A DNA stretch of 64,000 nt from Liolophura sinensis (GCF_032854445.1 NC_088295.1:42455385-42519384); one strand, 5' to 3'. Positions 41,831 through 52,689 are shown, counted from the first letter of the stretch. A program made the numbers and translations. Notes: generated by a model from the letters alone, not told the origin.

Positions 41831-42927
41831 GGGCCTATAAACGTAAATGGGAATGTAGGCTCGCGTGGCCTAGGTAGCGGTACATAGACCTAGGTCTTTC
41901 GTATGGGACGTTAGGCTTTGGCCCATAATAGCACATGCATTTGCACACGTAAAGTTTTATATAGTGTTACCACCATATTAAGTTTCTTCATTCATCTAGA
42001 CTCGTATGCTTAAACTCCCGCAGACCGCTATATATTGGAGACACATCACAATTAACCTCGAAGTCAGCATCAGCTTGGGGATACATTTCACTCTGGACTA
42101 ATTTACGTAGACACATTGTAAAAGCCTATGAAATATTTAGGACTATGGTGTACATACACAAACTTAATCTCACACAACGAATGGTTACAGTGCTGTAGAA
42201 ATATGTCACAAAAATAATGTGTGTACAAATATTAGGTCACCTATATGTATCCAGTTCATAAACGTTCGCAGAGCTACACTTAGGAACCTTCGAATAAAAA
42301 TTAAATTATATTTCCAGTTAACGAGATTTCCTCGCAGTTTAATTTCTTACGATCTTTACATGTTAACCAAATTCAGTTAATTACAGGTAGGTAGGTAGCT
42401 GTGAATTCTAGTACAGTTGTGGCGAAATATGTTGTTTTTTGTAGGGTATCTGTGAGTGTAGGCCTAGATATAAACAAACTGATAATAATACTTTGCTCGT
42501 TACTTTTAAACTATTTAAGTATAAGTAGCCCTGGCAAACATTGAATGTCTTCAGTCAACTGAAGAAAAAAATCACTGCATGAATGAACATCAACAGCACT
42601 TTGTTGTCAAAACGAGGTTCGTTTGTGTTTACAAACACAACTAACCCACCTGTCTTTCTACAAATACACATACAACGCATTTGTGTCCTCCCCACCTATC
42701 TAAAACAGGTTCCACTGCTGACAAGGGCGGGTATTTGGTAAACGGAACAGCCACCGGACGCGATACCTCTATTGTAGCGCCACCTATAGGCATTACCTTT
42801 TATTTGCAAAGGGAGATGATTCTCAGTGAAAGAGCACGTTTTCATATCGTTGCACGAGAAGTTGTTGTTGTAAAAGCAGCACTGTGTTTCCAAGCAAGCA
42901 TAGCGATGTTGTATTCTCAGTAAAAAT
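41831..42927. other. Upstream region of POLR3H
   Basis: No coding exon is supported. A GGTA run lies near 42386-42399. The sequence GTATTCTCAG just before the POLR3H start codon could serve as a splice acceptor for an intron in the 5' UTR, but I found no matching upstream exon that I trust. Confidence 0.35.
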
Positions 42928-43536
42928 ATGTTTGTGTTGTCAGAGATGAAGGACACGGTACGTGTACCGCCGTGGGCATTCCATAAGAAGCTGAACGATG
43001 CTGTGAAGAAGACTCTGAATGACAAACTGGCAAACAAAGTTGTCCACAACGTCGGTCTATGTATTGCATTATGGGACATAACTAAGCTAGAAGACAGTTA
43101 CATCTTCCCCGGAGATGGCGCATCCCATACGGTTGTCTTCTTCAGATATGTCGTTTTCAGACCTTTTATGGACGAGATTTTGGTAGGAAAGATAAAAAGC
43201 TGCAGCAAGGAGGGTGTGCACATATCGCTTGGGTTCTTCGATGACATTTTACTACCCTCCGATTCCCTCCAGCATCCGTCAAGATTTGATGAAGCTGAAC
43301 AGCTCTGGGTGTGGGAATACGAAACTGAGGATGGGAAGCACGATCTCTTCATGGATCCAGGAGAAGAAATACGCTTTCGGGTTGTCGAGGAGATATTCGT
43401 GGACACAACGCCGAATGCTCCCGAAAGTGTATCAGAACAGCCAGACTTAAGTGAAGATACAAAAAAGTCTCCGTACACTATTATAGGTTCAATTAGTGAA
43501 CCTGGACTGGGTCTTCTTTCATGGTGGAACTCGTGA
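42928..43536 (+). CDS. POLR3H: DNA-directed RNA polymerase III subunit RPC8
   Basis: A single uninterrupted frame of 202 residues, essentially the length of the human protein (about 204). It begins [20 protein letters not shown], the RPB7-type tip domain. It has [20 protein letters not shown] and [20 protein letters not shown], then the OB-fold part with [22 protein letters not shown] in order. The hallmark end [14 protein letters not shown] is near the stop. RPC8 pairs with RPC9 in the stalk of Pol III and helps initiation at tRNA and 5S genes in the nucleus. There is no intron, although the vertebrate gene is split. All conserved blocks are intact, so it looks functional. No poly-A tract or target-site duplication is visible at the 3' end, so a recent retrocopy is not demonstrated. 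A possible poly-A signal ATTAAA lies near 43829. Confidence 0.96.
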   Translation: MFVLSEMKDTVRVPPWAFHKKLNDAVKKTLNDKLANKVVHNVGLCIALWDITKLEDSYIFPGDGASHTVVFFRYVVFRPFMDEILVGKIKSCSKEGVHISLGFFDDILLPSDSLQHPSRFDEAEQLWVWEYETEDGKHDLFMDPGEEIRFRVVEEIFVDTTPNAPESVSEQPDLSEDTKKSPYTIIGSISEPGLGLLSWWNS

Positions 43537-43929
43537 TATTATACGCTCATTAGACACACAGGAAACACATAACGGTCAACCATGGAACACACACAGTCCA
43601 TTATAATCATTGGTCACATAATCATGACAAAATATTCATTATATTACAAGAAGGCCATGGTTGAAGCTAATAATGTGACAGTTGATTGCAGATGTCTGTG
43701 TATGACACTTGTATTTTTGTTTTCATTTGTGAAATTAATAACTACACGTCTTATATGTGAATTAAAATTGAATGCTCATAAGCAAGGTACATTTCACGTT
43801 TAGATTAAATAACATTTATCAGTGTTTGATTAAAGTTTTGAAAGTATAAAGCACATGCACCACTGTCTATGCTCATAACTGCCACCACTAGAGAAGAACG
43901 ACTCTTAGAACCTGTGTGACACACAGGCT
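43537..43929 (+). other. 3' flank of POLR3H
   Basis: AT-rich sequence, probably holding the 3' UTR. No further gene is supported. Confidence 0.4.
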
Positions 43930-44000
43930 TGCTTAGGCATAACCTCATCACTCATTTCCTTGCACTGAGCTGTAATCAGCATTCATAAATAAAGGTATTT
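43930..44000 (+). repeat. Dispersed repeat D, copy 2
   Basis: AACCTCATCACTCATTTCCT, then GCTGTAATCAGCATTCATAA and ATAAAGG, matches copies at 30854-30925 and 57900-57975. It contains an AATAAA at 43988-43993 that could act as a poly-A signal for POLR3H. Confidence 0.6.
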
Positions 44001-45026
44001 CGGGTGTTCTTTAGATCATGTGCATAATTCAGATAAATAAAATGCATGTGTATTATTAGAAGTGCATTACCTAGAAGTATACGACTTCCCTATAACTTGT
44101 CTCCACGGCACTTTACACTTTTCTTTCATCTGTAACACATTATGTGACGTATCTGCGTAGCCATGTATTTTTATTTCTCTCCATTAGGCAGCAAATGTTT
44201 GAGAAACAGCTGATGCACGATGGGTTCCGAATGCAGTTGTATTGAAATAGGCTTAAAAAAATTACACATCGGAAGGTTTTGGAAAAAGGACAACATTGTC
44301 TTTGATAGTAATTGTTTTATAGTTGCTTGGAAATATAAAAATAGGCAGTGGGTTCTTGGGTGCATAGCAACAATTATCTGAGAAGTCATACTTTTTAAAT
44401 ACAGAGTTTTGGTTTCAAGGTGTGGCGAGTTCTTGTAGCAGCCATTTACAATTATATTTCCCATGATTCAGTTCACAATTTCCACCCAAGAACTTGGCAT
44501 ATTTCTCCACCAGAGAAGGTGCGACCTTCTACAGATGACGTAAGGTGTAATGTGCTGGGAGACTAGCTATAGGGAGGTTGCATAATGCTAGATAAGGGAC
44601 TTCTAGTATTATGTATTAATAGATGATAGTTTTTATATTTTCAGACATTCCTACCGGCCTCATCACTGTGACTGCAGTCTCATTGGCATTGTTTCTGTGC
44701 AAAATTTGAGTATGAGTATAAGAAGTATGAGTGTTTTCGTTTATGAGAGATTTAGTTTTATTGTAGACAGAACTTCCATTTAGTATGTACTGACATTCCA
44801 AATTTCCATTTCGAATTTAAGTTGTAGAAGCTAGATTTAACTCCAGAGCCCTCTTATGATCCACTGAATGTTCAGTGATGTGGCCATCCACTTTATGGAA
44901 GTGCAGGACTGTTACAGTGTGTCTCATTAATGGCGAAGTATGAACAAATAAAGCTGCTAAGAATTGGTATTTAACCTGTAGTGGGAGAGATTTAAAGAAG
45001 CTGTGGTGATGCAGTTTTTTCCATTT
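44001..45026. other. Intergenic, with a second piece of repeat D
   Basis: At about 44636-44705, TTCAGACATTCCTACCGGCC with TCATCACTGTGACTGCAGTC resembles 58060-58140. The two dispersed blocks therefore recur in the same order at 43.9-44.7 kb and 57.9-58.1 kb, though spaced differently. No gene is supported. Confidence 0.45.
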
Positions 45027-45033
45027 AAAAAGT

Positions 45034-45302
45034 TCTCGGGGCCTCCTTGGCTCAGTTGGTTAGTGCGCTAGCGCAGCGTTATGGCCCAGCAATCTCACCA
45101 ATGCGGTCGCTGTGAGTTCAAGTTCAGCTCATGCTGGCTTCCTCTCCGCCCATACGTGGGAAAGGCTGGCAGCAACCTACGGATGCTCGTGGGTTTCCCC
45201 CAAGCTGTGCTCGGTTTCCACCCACCATAATGCTGGCCGCTGTCGTATAAGTGAAATATTCTTGAGTATGGCGTAGAACCACAATCCAATAAATAAATAA
45301 AT
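45034..45302 (+). mobile_element. tRNA-derived SINE, family B, full-length
   Basis: The head GGCCTCCTTGGCTCAGTTGG with TTAGTGCGC is an A box, and GTGAGTTCAAGTTCAGCTC is the B-box region. The middle has CCATACGTGGGAAAGGCTGG, GTGGGTTTCCCCCAAGC and CACCATAATGCTGGCCGC. The tail is GAGTATGGCGTAGAACCACA then (AATA)n. The short repeat AAAAAGT at 45027 and 45303 may be the target-site duplication. Confidence 0.93.
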
Positions 45303-45309
45303 AAAAAGT

Positions 45310-47394
45310 CCTCTGTGATGTAAAGTATCAGTCAGAAGTTTACACTTTTGAGAATTAACTGATTATATAGGAGGTGAAAAGGTTCTGTGTGCCTCTGAAT
45401 GTCGTGAATGAAATCTTGGTTGAATGGATCTCCAACAGCTTCATGCTAAATTTGAGATTGATGCATATTTTCAGCAGTGAGGTGGATGTATTACTAATAA
45501 ACTAAAAACTGTCATCAGTGAATAATATTTCTTTTACTAACAGTCGTATGAATACGTTTGACTGTTAGTTAAAGGAATATTATTCAGACTTTAGTAATGT
45601 GGGCAGTATTCAAAAATGCAGATTGCATATTGTAAACATAGGTATCGTTTTCTTTAAATCCTTGACCACTAGTTTTTTTATTCCTTTCTCAGGGATGAAC
45701 TCATTAGGGAACCGATGTGTGCATTGCCTTTAGCCTTGGGGGTTATCTCCCCTGGTATGTCGTATAGCGAACTAAAAACTATTGAGAGCTTAATAAAATA
45801 TGTATTTTGGAAAAGAAATTCACTGGTACATTTTCTAAGTTGTTAAAAGAGTGCAGTCTTATTACTGTGATGTATGGGTGTCCAGTGCTAGTCCATGGGA
45901 GAACGCCCTTGTACTGCCAGTGCACGCAGATTATCATCCGATTTATCATGTAAATGAATACAGTATGTTTCAAATCAAAACACAGGCAATGTTCTTTTAA
46001 CCTCCGCGGTTTATAACATCTTAGATATTTTCTTTTTATCCATGGTTTAAAACTGCCACACATCGTTAAAATGCCGGTCTATAGCCGACGAATAACCGTG
46101 AATCGTTGTACTGTGAACTACAGTAAAACCAAAGCTATGCGCATATGCGAGAGAGCGCCTGTTTCGGTAGTTTTACGCGGACTTGCGATCGTCGACAACT
46201 GCTGACTCTTGTTCTACTTTATAGTACTGGAAGCATCCAGTTGTATCCAGTTCCATCGATTTACTCGTGCTTGCGACTAGTTGGTCGTGGTTGGCTCACC
46301 ATCGCAAACTTTACTCTTCAGTCCTACAATGCGAAATACCGCTTCTCAACGTGATTTGTCCTTGAAATCGTATGACTGACATATGGACATGTATCTAAGT
46401 CTATATTAAATCCAAATCTCGCTTCACTCTAAAGTGTGATTTCGTCTTGCCATCTGGGTTGGACTACATGTAGTTCAGTTAAAGTAAATGTCAATTCTGG
46501 CGATAATTGACCATCTGACAGTTGTCGAACCGGCCGTTAACTTTAACATCGTCCACTATCGCAACAGTCGACGTTTAATTTTTCACTGTAACCGGTCGGT
46601 CCTTAAGCATTAGGGTAACGAAATCGAATCCAGCTTCCATGAAACTGGGCAACTATGATGCAGGAGATACCGTATGTAGGGCCTCCCATGTTAAAACTCA
46701 GGCTCGTTGCGACCATCGTCAATAAATCAAGCCAAACAATACGTACATCGCTATATGTTTTATATCACTCCTTTCACTAGTAAACGTAGATAGGGCCTGT
46801 ATGCGAAATGTCTGGCTTGATAAAATGAAGATGACTGCGACTGCCGGGCTCTTTGACCATCGTCTTTAGCAGGGCGTCAAAAACCAATTGATCAACCATT
46901 CAGTGAAACATTATGAGCAGTATATAGGATCTCCATCCCATGTCAGGCGTCAGTAAAGATGGCCGTCGTTCCATTAGTGAACTATTCCAGAGTACTGCGT
47001 TAATTAAGAATAATTAGCTTTCATATCTTGGTTCTTTAGTGGTTTCTGTCAAGTATAAGTTACCTTATTACAACGTTACTTTATCTATTTGCTGAATTAG
47101 AACCAGCGTAACTATAAAATTTCCACTTGTCTTTGGAAAACGTCGGTTATTATTTTCTACAAGATATTATAATGAATTCTGGGATATATTGTAAACTGCA
47201 TATTTGCAAGTTTATCTGGTTGCACGGCGTTCAGTAATAGTATACATCCATGGATGCGACGGAACGATGAAGTGTATGGAGTGGACGAAACCCATTTAAG
47301 TGAACTTATAACCACTGACAACTGGATTCAGCACACAGCCTTACTGACGCAAGGACGAGATGGGAGATCGGGCTGAGCCAAACGGGGCTCTAGT
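45310..47394. other. Gene-poor region
   Basis: No coding exon is supported. The open frames at 45779-46063 (minus) and 46145-46354 (plus) have no domain or splice context. The stretch around 46060-46340 is richer in CpG than its surroundings. Confidence 0.35.
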
Positions 47395-47757
47395 GAAATC
47401 CGTGTAGGTCTAACATTTTTTAATCGTCTCGAATTCGAATTCATGCCAAGGATCAAAATCGGACAGGGTCATGCCAAAGATTTCAAAAAAGCATGCTACT
47501 TGTTGCTGCCTTGCCTCGTACTCAGTACTGAGAGGTTACAAGAAGGAAGCATCCCCGGTGTCAATGTAATGTGACTGGGTGGGGTGTCATGTTTGGTGTC
47601 TTTCGTATGACATTTAAGTGGCGGCAGCACTTTGGCGGCACGAACTCGCCCTGGAACAAGAAGACACAGTATATGTACATTCACCTAATGACTTCTTGTC
47701 ATCATATGATTGACAAATTGACGTAAAACCCAAAGCATACATACACACATCGTCATC
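47395..47757 (+). mobile_element. tRNA-derived SINE, family A2
   Basis: A degraded tRNA-like head (GTCTAACATTTTTTAATCG, then CCAAGGATCAAAATCGGACA) is followed by the A2 body: AATGTGACTGGGTGGGGTGT, GCAGCACTTTGGCGGC and ACACAGTATATGTACATTC. The end TTGACGTAAAACCCAAAGCA with CATACACACA matches the shared A/A2 tail. The limits are approximate. Confidence 0.8.
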
Positions 47758-48573
47758 GCAAAGTTAGTAATGAACCACTCAGATTGAGCCCGAATTACTT
47801 TGAGGGGAAAACGTTACCAGTGAAAGCTTTCTTCTGTGGTACACGCCCATCCATTCTTATATAACGCCATACGACTTCATATACAGGTTACATGTCATAC
47901 TGGATAGACTATTTGTCGTAGTATTACTTGTGAATTGGCTTTGTGACACGCACGCCGTGATTGGTTGAAAGGTCAGCGCAATGCACACGTCCTGTTGAAA
48001 TATTTCCGCGCATTCAAGTTAAAACTATCCATTTCAACTATGTTCATCATCTGTTGTTTATCTCGAAGGGTATGGCAGGCTTTGGACAACCTGTTGTTTG
48101 GGCATGCGTGACTTTTTTAACACAACCCTCGGGAAGTAGGCACGCCATTAACAAAGATAGAAGGGGATTTGTAAACATTGTAACCCGTTTACTGACAGAA
48201 CACACACGAACGTTAATTATCGCATCCTAACAATAGATGAAAGTCATTAAAATGGTAATGTTTGGCGCGGACTAACTGACCTGGTGTTGTAACAGATATG
48301 GAACTCATAAAGTCTAGTACAAAATCTGTATAGGTAACTGTTGATATGCATGTTACACAGACTAAAATATAAGAGCAATTAAGTTGTGCAGGCTTTCATG
48401 CTATACGACTTTTAGTATAAACGCCACCACAGGGCAACCATAGTTGCAAAATATTAGCATCTTTTGTGTTGTCAGGCAGACATCTGACGTTCCAATCATT
48501 AGAATGATTCCCACACTGTCATCAGTTGGTAAAAATCTTTCACGTGTATATGCACAAGCACCGATTTGTTGAC
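47758..48573. other. Downstream flank of the secreted-protein gene
   Basis: The minus-strand 3' UTR of the gene ending at 48574 should lie here, but I see no canonical poly-A signal close to the stop. The open frame at 47961-48230 has no support. Confidence 0.35.
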
Positions 48574-50439
48574 TTATTGCAAGAGTTCAATTTTCCAGTC
48601 AGACCCTGTGATTTCCTCCCCTGACCCACACCTGTTGATGAAATCCACTGTAGAGGCCTCCTGGGTCTCCCACCCGTTTGTCAGCTGGTTGACCGTTCGA
48701 CCATTGGTCACGATGGTGTCCACGCCGTTGGTAGCGTCACTCGCCCATGGTGCTATGAAGCGAACCAGTGGGGAGGTTTCCGTGTCGATGTTGACGTTAG
48801 CGCCAGTGATGGTAAATTCTGCCGTCTCGGAGGTAGCGTCGATAAAGAGATTGACGGTGCTGTTGTCCAAGAAAGTGATGTTCATCGACAGTTCTGTGGG
48901 GTTTACGTCCACCGACCGAATACCGGCCACACCCGGTGCCAGTTTGAACGTGGATCGTTCGCCAGGCGGGAGGAACTGGCCGAGTATTGGCGACGCCAGG
49001 GAGATAGAACCGTCTTGGGTCAGTTCGAATATTGGTACTGAGTCCAACCCTCCGTTAGGCTTGAGATTTACGACAATGGCGTCTGCTCCGTTCACGGGTG
49101 ACGGGTTTATCCCACTTACAGCCATTGTAGGACGATCAGGGTTTCCAGGATCCCCAGACGAAATAGCCTCGATGGAAAACTGTTGAGCGTCAATAGATAC
49201 AGGGTTCTCCGATACACTGTCACTTAAGAACAGTCGTATGAAGTCGATCGCAATTTGAGTCGGTATCTCGGCCTCCACAACAATTTCCAGTCTATTCTGC
49301 CCAAGGGGGTCTAATCCCAGTTCTCCTACAGCGAATTGCCAAACATTTTTCAAAGAGTTGGGATCAAATTTTTTGAACAGTGGAGGAGACATTTCACCAT
49401 TGTCGAAAAGTGCCTGAACTGAAACGTTTACGGGCAATTCCGATGTCACTAAGGCTATTTCAACGTAAGCCAAGCCGTTTGGAATATTTTGCAAACCTGC
49501 GAATTGTCCTCCATTAAAACTCACCTGGAACTGGCTGACCGAAGACGTGTCTAGGGTTCCGAGAAATTCTGCGTCAGGTGTTCCGATGACGAACTCAGGA
49601 AGTTGGTTAATACTGCCCGACGGAGTATCGGAGAACTCACCAGCGCTCTCGTCCTCATTGCCGATCTGCCAAATGACGGCCTGGGTTCCAGCGTTCCCGG
49701 AGGAACCTCCACCGACGTACCAAGGTGTTACAGCGACAACTCTGCAAGGAACCAAGGGACGTGGGAACATGTCGATCGCCGCCGCCGTCTGGCCGTCTTC
49801 CGTCGTGATCAGACCTTGGTTCTGAAGTAGAAGTACAGCGCCAGAGTCTTTAACCGGGTTACCCGCCTCTTCGTCATAGTCGAACTCTTCCACCACCTCG
49901 TCCAGGCATTTTTCGCAGCGTAAGTATTCCTCGTCGGTGAAATTCGGAATATCGATGTTAAGTTCGACAGTATCCAACTCTACCCCGTGAGCATCGGTTT
50001 GGTTCAGACTGAACTGCACCTTGTGGAAGCCCGGGGGGAGCCGTTTGGGCTCACCAACAGCACCCGAAGACAAGAATAGGTTCCAGTTCTTACCCCAGTC
50101 CGTGTGAGACTTACTGTCAAAGGACCCCACAAGTTCTTCGTTAATGAACACGGGAACACTGTCTCCTTCGCCGTCATTTGAGTATCTCACATTCTCTACA
50201 GTCACGGTGGCTTCTACGGGAAGACAGAATTTTATTCCCGCATAATGTCCGGCCTTCAGTACCACACTCTGTAATCCAGAGGCGTTAGATCGTGGAATAA
50301 TCGCGTCAATATCCGAGTTTTCTAGATAGTTTTGGAAGTCGAATTGAATGGACACACCATTTGCACCGGGTGGATTGGACAAAAAGGCTGTTCTTGCCAG
50401 TAATATCCAAAACAACGATAAATCCATGATTGCCCTCAT
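48574..50439 (-). CDS. Secreted protein of about 621 residues with a CBM6-like region, intronless
   Basis: One uninterrupted minus-strand frame. The ATG at 50439 starts MRAIMDLSLFWILLARTAFL, a good signal peptide; no ATG lies upstream in frame, and a TATA box sits about 70 bp upstream. A second ATG at 50427 is possible. Residues about 60-165 look like a family-6 carbohydrate-binding jelly roll: AGHYAGIKF, VENVRYSNDGEGDSVPVFIN, DWGKNWNLF, LPPGFHKVQF, HGVELDTVEL. A CEKC pair follows near 175-178, then a long beta-rich part (about 230-410) with GGQFAGLQNIPNGLAYVEIA and IAIDFIRLFLSDS, perhaps a second jelly roll. There are several N-x-S/T sites and few cysteines. There is no membrane anchor, so it is probably extracellular. 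I do not recognise the full protein. The missing introns, own TATA box and more GC-rich coding stretch fit either a highly expressed matrix or mucus protein or a gene gained by transfer. Confidence 0.88.
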   Translation of the reverse strand: MRAIMDLSLFWILLARTAFLSNPPGANGVSIQFDFQNYLENSDIDAIIPRSNASGLQSVVLKAGHYAGIKFCLPVEATVTVENVRYSNDGEGDSVPVFINEELVGSFDSKSHTDWGKNWNLFLSSGAVGEPKRLPPGFHKVQFSLNQTDAHGVELDTVELNIDIPNFTDEEYLRCEKCLDEVVEEFDYDEEAGNPVKDSGAVLLLQNQGLITTEDGQTAAAIDMFPRPLVPCRVVAVTPWYVGGGSSGNAGTQAVIWQIGNEDESAGEFSDTPSGSINQLPEFVIGTPDAEFLGTLDTSSVSQFQVSFNGGQFAGLQNIPNGLAYVEIALVTSELPVNVSVQALFDNGEMSPPLFKKFDPNSLKNVWQFAVGELGLDPLGQNRLEIVVEAEIPTQIAIDFIRLFLSDSVSENPVSIDAQQFSIEAISSGDPGNPDRPTMAVSGINPSPVNGADAIVVNLKPNGGLDSVPIFELTQDGSISLASPILGQFLPPGERSTFKLAPGVAGIRSVDVNPTELSMNITFLDNSTVNLFIDATSETAEFTITGANVNIDTETSPLVRFIAPWASDATNGVDTIVTNGRTVNQLTNGWETQEASTVDFINRCGSGEEITGSDWKIELLQ

Positions 50440-50505
50440 TGCAAACGTTTCTGCTGAAAAAAGCACTGGCTCTGTATACACCTATAGTCTTTATTTTAAC
50501 GTTCT

Positions 50506-50516
50506 TATTTATATAC
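50506..50516 (-). promoter_or_regulatory. TATA box of the secreted-protein gene
   Basis: Minus-strand GTATATAAATA lies about 67 bases upstream of the ATG at 50439. A start site 25-32 bases downstream would fall near 50475-50485, giving a 5' UTR of about 40 bases. The spacing supports the ATG at 50439 as the start. Confidence 0.7.
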
Positions 50517-50519
50517 GCT

Positions 50520-51305
50520 TGTTCGCTCAAAATACGTCGGCCCCGCCCCAAAGTTGAATGTCACTTGATTTTTTGTTTGACGTTATCACGTGGTATACAT
50601 TTTACGCCCGTCAATATAACTTCCGAGGGGGTGGTCTCTGCACAGGTCCGCGTTTGTCAGGATCAGAATGTCACTGAAATTTGGCCTCTCCGTTTACTCC
50701 CACCCACGCAGTGAGAAGGTACGCGGTGATTCTAAGTTAAATACATTTCAATACTGAAATACTCCTCCCACAAGAGAACGAATATAAATGCGGTACACCC
50801 TGATGTAATATCACCGCCTTTATCTTAAAGCGGGGAAGATTACATGTAGTCATCTTTAGCACACGTCTAACAGAGGCGTATAACCGTGCTGCTTTACGTC
50901 ACAGTCAGATGGGCGAGAAATGTGAGAGAATAAGACATCATTGAGAGTTAAATGGAGTGGCATGGCTAATCCTGTAGGTGTCAACGTCTGTACAATTGTG
51001 CACCTCACACATCACAACCTCTGACTGGTGGTATATATAACACGTCCCATGTCAACCTCGCTTATGTGACAGTTTAGCTGGTGTGTCACAATAGGTGGTG
51101 AATGGTGATGGTGCTGCAGTAATTACTTAAAGCTAAAATTAGACAATAGGTCACGGACAATGCCATTTGACAGGGTCTGATGAATGTTAACTAAGTCTAT
51201 TTACACATCCTTTAATGAAACCATTTTCAACGTGAAGTTAAAAAGAATTGGTTCAGCCAACATGAAAATATTTATTTATCTATCTAGTAATTTTATTATT
51301 ATTAT
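50520..51305. other. Upstream region of the secreted-protein gene
   Basis: No coding exon or repeat is recognised. It presumably holds more distal control sequence for the gene on the minus strand. Confidence 0.35.
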
Positions 51306-51309
51306 TATT

Positions 51310-51385
51310 ATTTTATTTTTACTTTATTGGTGTTTCACGACGTACTTAGAAATATTTCACTTATAGGCCAGCGTTATTCTGTGGA
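51310..51385 (-). mobile_element. SINE family B fragment
   Basis: TTTATTGGTGTTTCACGACG, then TACTTAGAAATATTTCACTT and AGCGTTATTCTGTGG, is the minus-strand tail and part of the core of family B. An ATT-rich run lies just before it. Confidence 0.75.
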
Positions 51386-51470
51386 AGCATTTTCAGCCTG
51401 AAATAAATAAAAAAATGGTACAATTCACCTAAATATATTTTATTTATCTGCCGCTATTTATTATATATAT

Positions 51471-51472
<2 letters not shown>

Positions 51473-51545
<73 letters not shown>
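51473..51545. repeat. (AG)n microsatellite
   Basis: An almost pure AG run of about 73 bases, ending AGATAGAG. Confidence 0.97.
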
Positions 51546-51550
<5 letters not shown>

Positions 51551-51551
<1 letters not shown>

Positions 51552-51731
51552 GGTTTATTTGCGCGTGTTCCCCGCTTTCCCTCACATGATAATGCTAACC
51601 GATATCATAGAGTATTCTGAAATGAGATATTCTTGAGTATGGCGTAAAAACACCATATATACAATACTACATGTATATGATATCGGTCAGCATTATGATG
51701 TGAGGAAAGCGGGAAACACGCAAATAAACCT
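51551..51731. repeat. Inverted duplication of a SINE B core
   Basis: The left arm at 51551-51609 (AGGTTTATTTGCGCGTGTTC ... AATGCTAACCGATATCATA) and right arm at 51676-51731 are reverse complements over about 56-58 bases. The left arm plus spacer (CCCGCTTTCC, ATAATGCTAACCG, GATATTCTTGAGTATGGCGT, AAAAACACC) follows the family B core and tail. The structure therefore arose by inverted duplication of a SINE fragment. Confidence 0.85.
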
Positions 51732-51899
51732 ATGTATAATTTCTCTATATTTACAGGCATGTATTTCTATATTAAAGAACCCAACCTTTGTTGGTCCAGA
51801 TACGTGAACAAAGCTGAATTCTGGCTCGAAACTAAGACTGCAGGGACAACTATTTGTCCTATCGCCATGATACCATTTATATTGAAGCCGAAAGAGAAC
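51732..51899. other. Short spacer, nothing recognised
   Basis: No supported gene. An open frame runs across 51732-51962 but has no domain features. Confidence 0.35.
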
Positions 51900-52180
51900 A
51901 TCTCGCTACCTCACTTCCTCGACTTTTGTAATACAGGGCGAGGGAGAGAGGTAACGAGGTAGCGAAGTAAAGAGGCGGGGAAAGCGAGATTATCTTAATC
52001 TCGCTACCTCGCTGCCTCGCATCGCAACTGCACTCCTCCTCCTATTTCGCTGAGTCGCTACCTCTCTACCTCACCGACCTTTACCAAGGGCGAGGTAGAG
52101 AGGTAGCGAAACAGCGTAGGAAGGTAGCGAGGCCGCGTGGGTAGAGAGGTAGCGAGGTCAGCGAAGTAGGAGGTGGGAGC
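51900..52180. repeat. Palindromic simple-sequence patch built from GAGGTAGC
   Basis: Runs of CTCGCTACCTCGCTGCCTCG alternate with runs of their complement, GAGGTAGCGAGGTAGAGAGG. The direction switches at least three times (about 51915, 51970, 52030, 52095). Neighbouring blocks can pair, making several possible hairpins. Confidence 0.85.
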
Positions 52181-52263
52181 AGTTATTACACCCACTTTAG
52201 TGTCAGGCTGAGGCATACAACAGTGCGCAAGTTGGGTTCTTTGAGATAGGTTCTTGCACCCCA

Positions 52264-52632
52264 GTGTATTGCATCACTCAGCACGACCCCTCACTCAAAT
52301 TTCAGCGACCGAGGAGGTCAGGCCAGTCCGTTCGTACACAGGAAGGCCTGTCAGCAACTTCGGGGTGGTCTTAGGTTTCCGTGGGTTCTCTCTGGTTTCC
52401 TTCCACCATATATTGGCTACTGTATTTTGGCTATACTGCATCACTCAGCACGACCCTCACTCAAATTCAGCGACCGAGGAGGTCAGGCCAGTTAGCGACC
52501 AGTTCTGACCGACTTCCACTCCGTTCGTACACAGAAGGTCTGTCAGCAACTTCGGGGGTGGTCTTAGGTTTTCCGTGGGTTCTCTCTGGTTTCCTTCCAC
52601 CATAATATTGGCTACTGTATTTTGGCTATACT
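52264..52632 (+). repeat. Tandem pair of SINE-B-related units
   Basis: Two head-to-tail copies meet near 52437. Each has TGCATCACTCAGCACGACCC, GCGACCGAGGAGGTCAGGCC, GTTCGTACACAGAAGG with CAGCAACTTCGGGG, and TTCCTTCCACCATA with TTGGCTACTGTATTTTGGC. The second copy has about 30 extra bases (TTAGCGACCAGTTCTGACCG). The middle resembles family B (CGTACGTGGGAAGGTCTGCC). Confidence 0.8.
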
Positions 52633-52653
52633 GGCTAAAGCAACAATTCAGTA

Positions 52654-52686
52654 AAATAAATAAATAAATAAATAAATAAATAAATT
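52654..52686. repeat. (TAAA)n run
   Basis: AAATAAATAAATA repeated, probably the A-rich tail of the preceding SINE-like unit. Confidence 0.9.
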
Positions 52687-52689
52687 AAG

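Noticed and set aside
43098-43478. A 126-codon minus-strand frame
   Set aside because: Antisense shadow of POLR3H.
48566-49186. A 206-codon plus-strand frame
   Set aside because: It is antisense to the secreted-protein gene, whose frame is longer and has a signal peptide and promoter.
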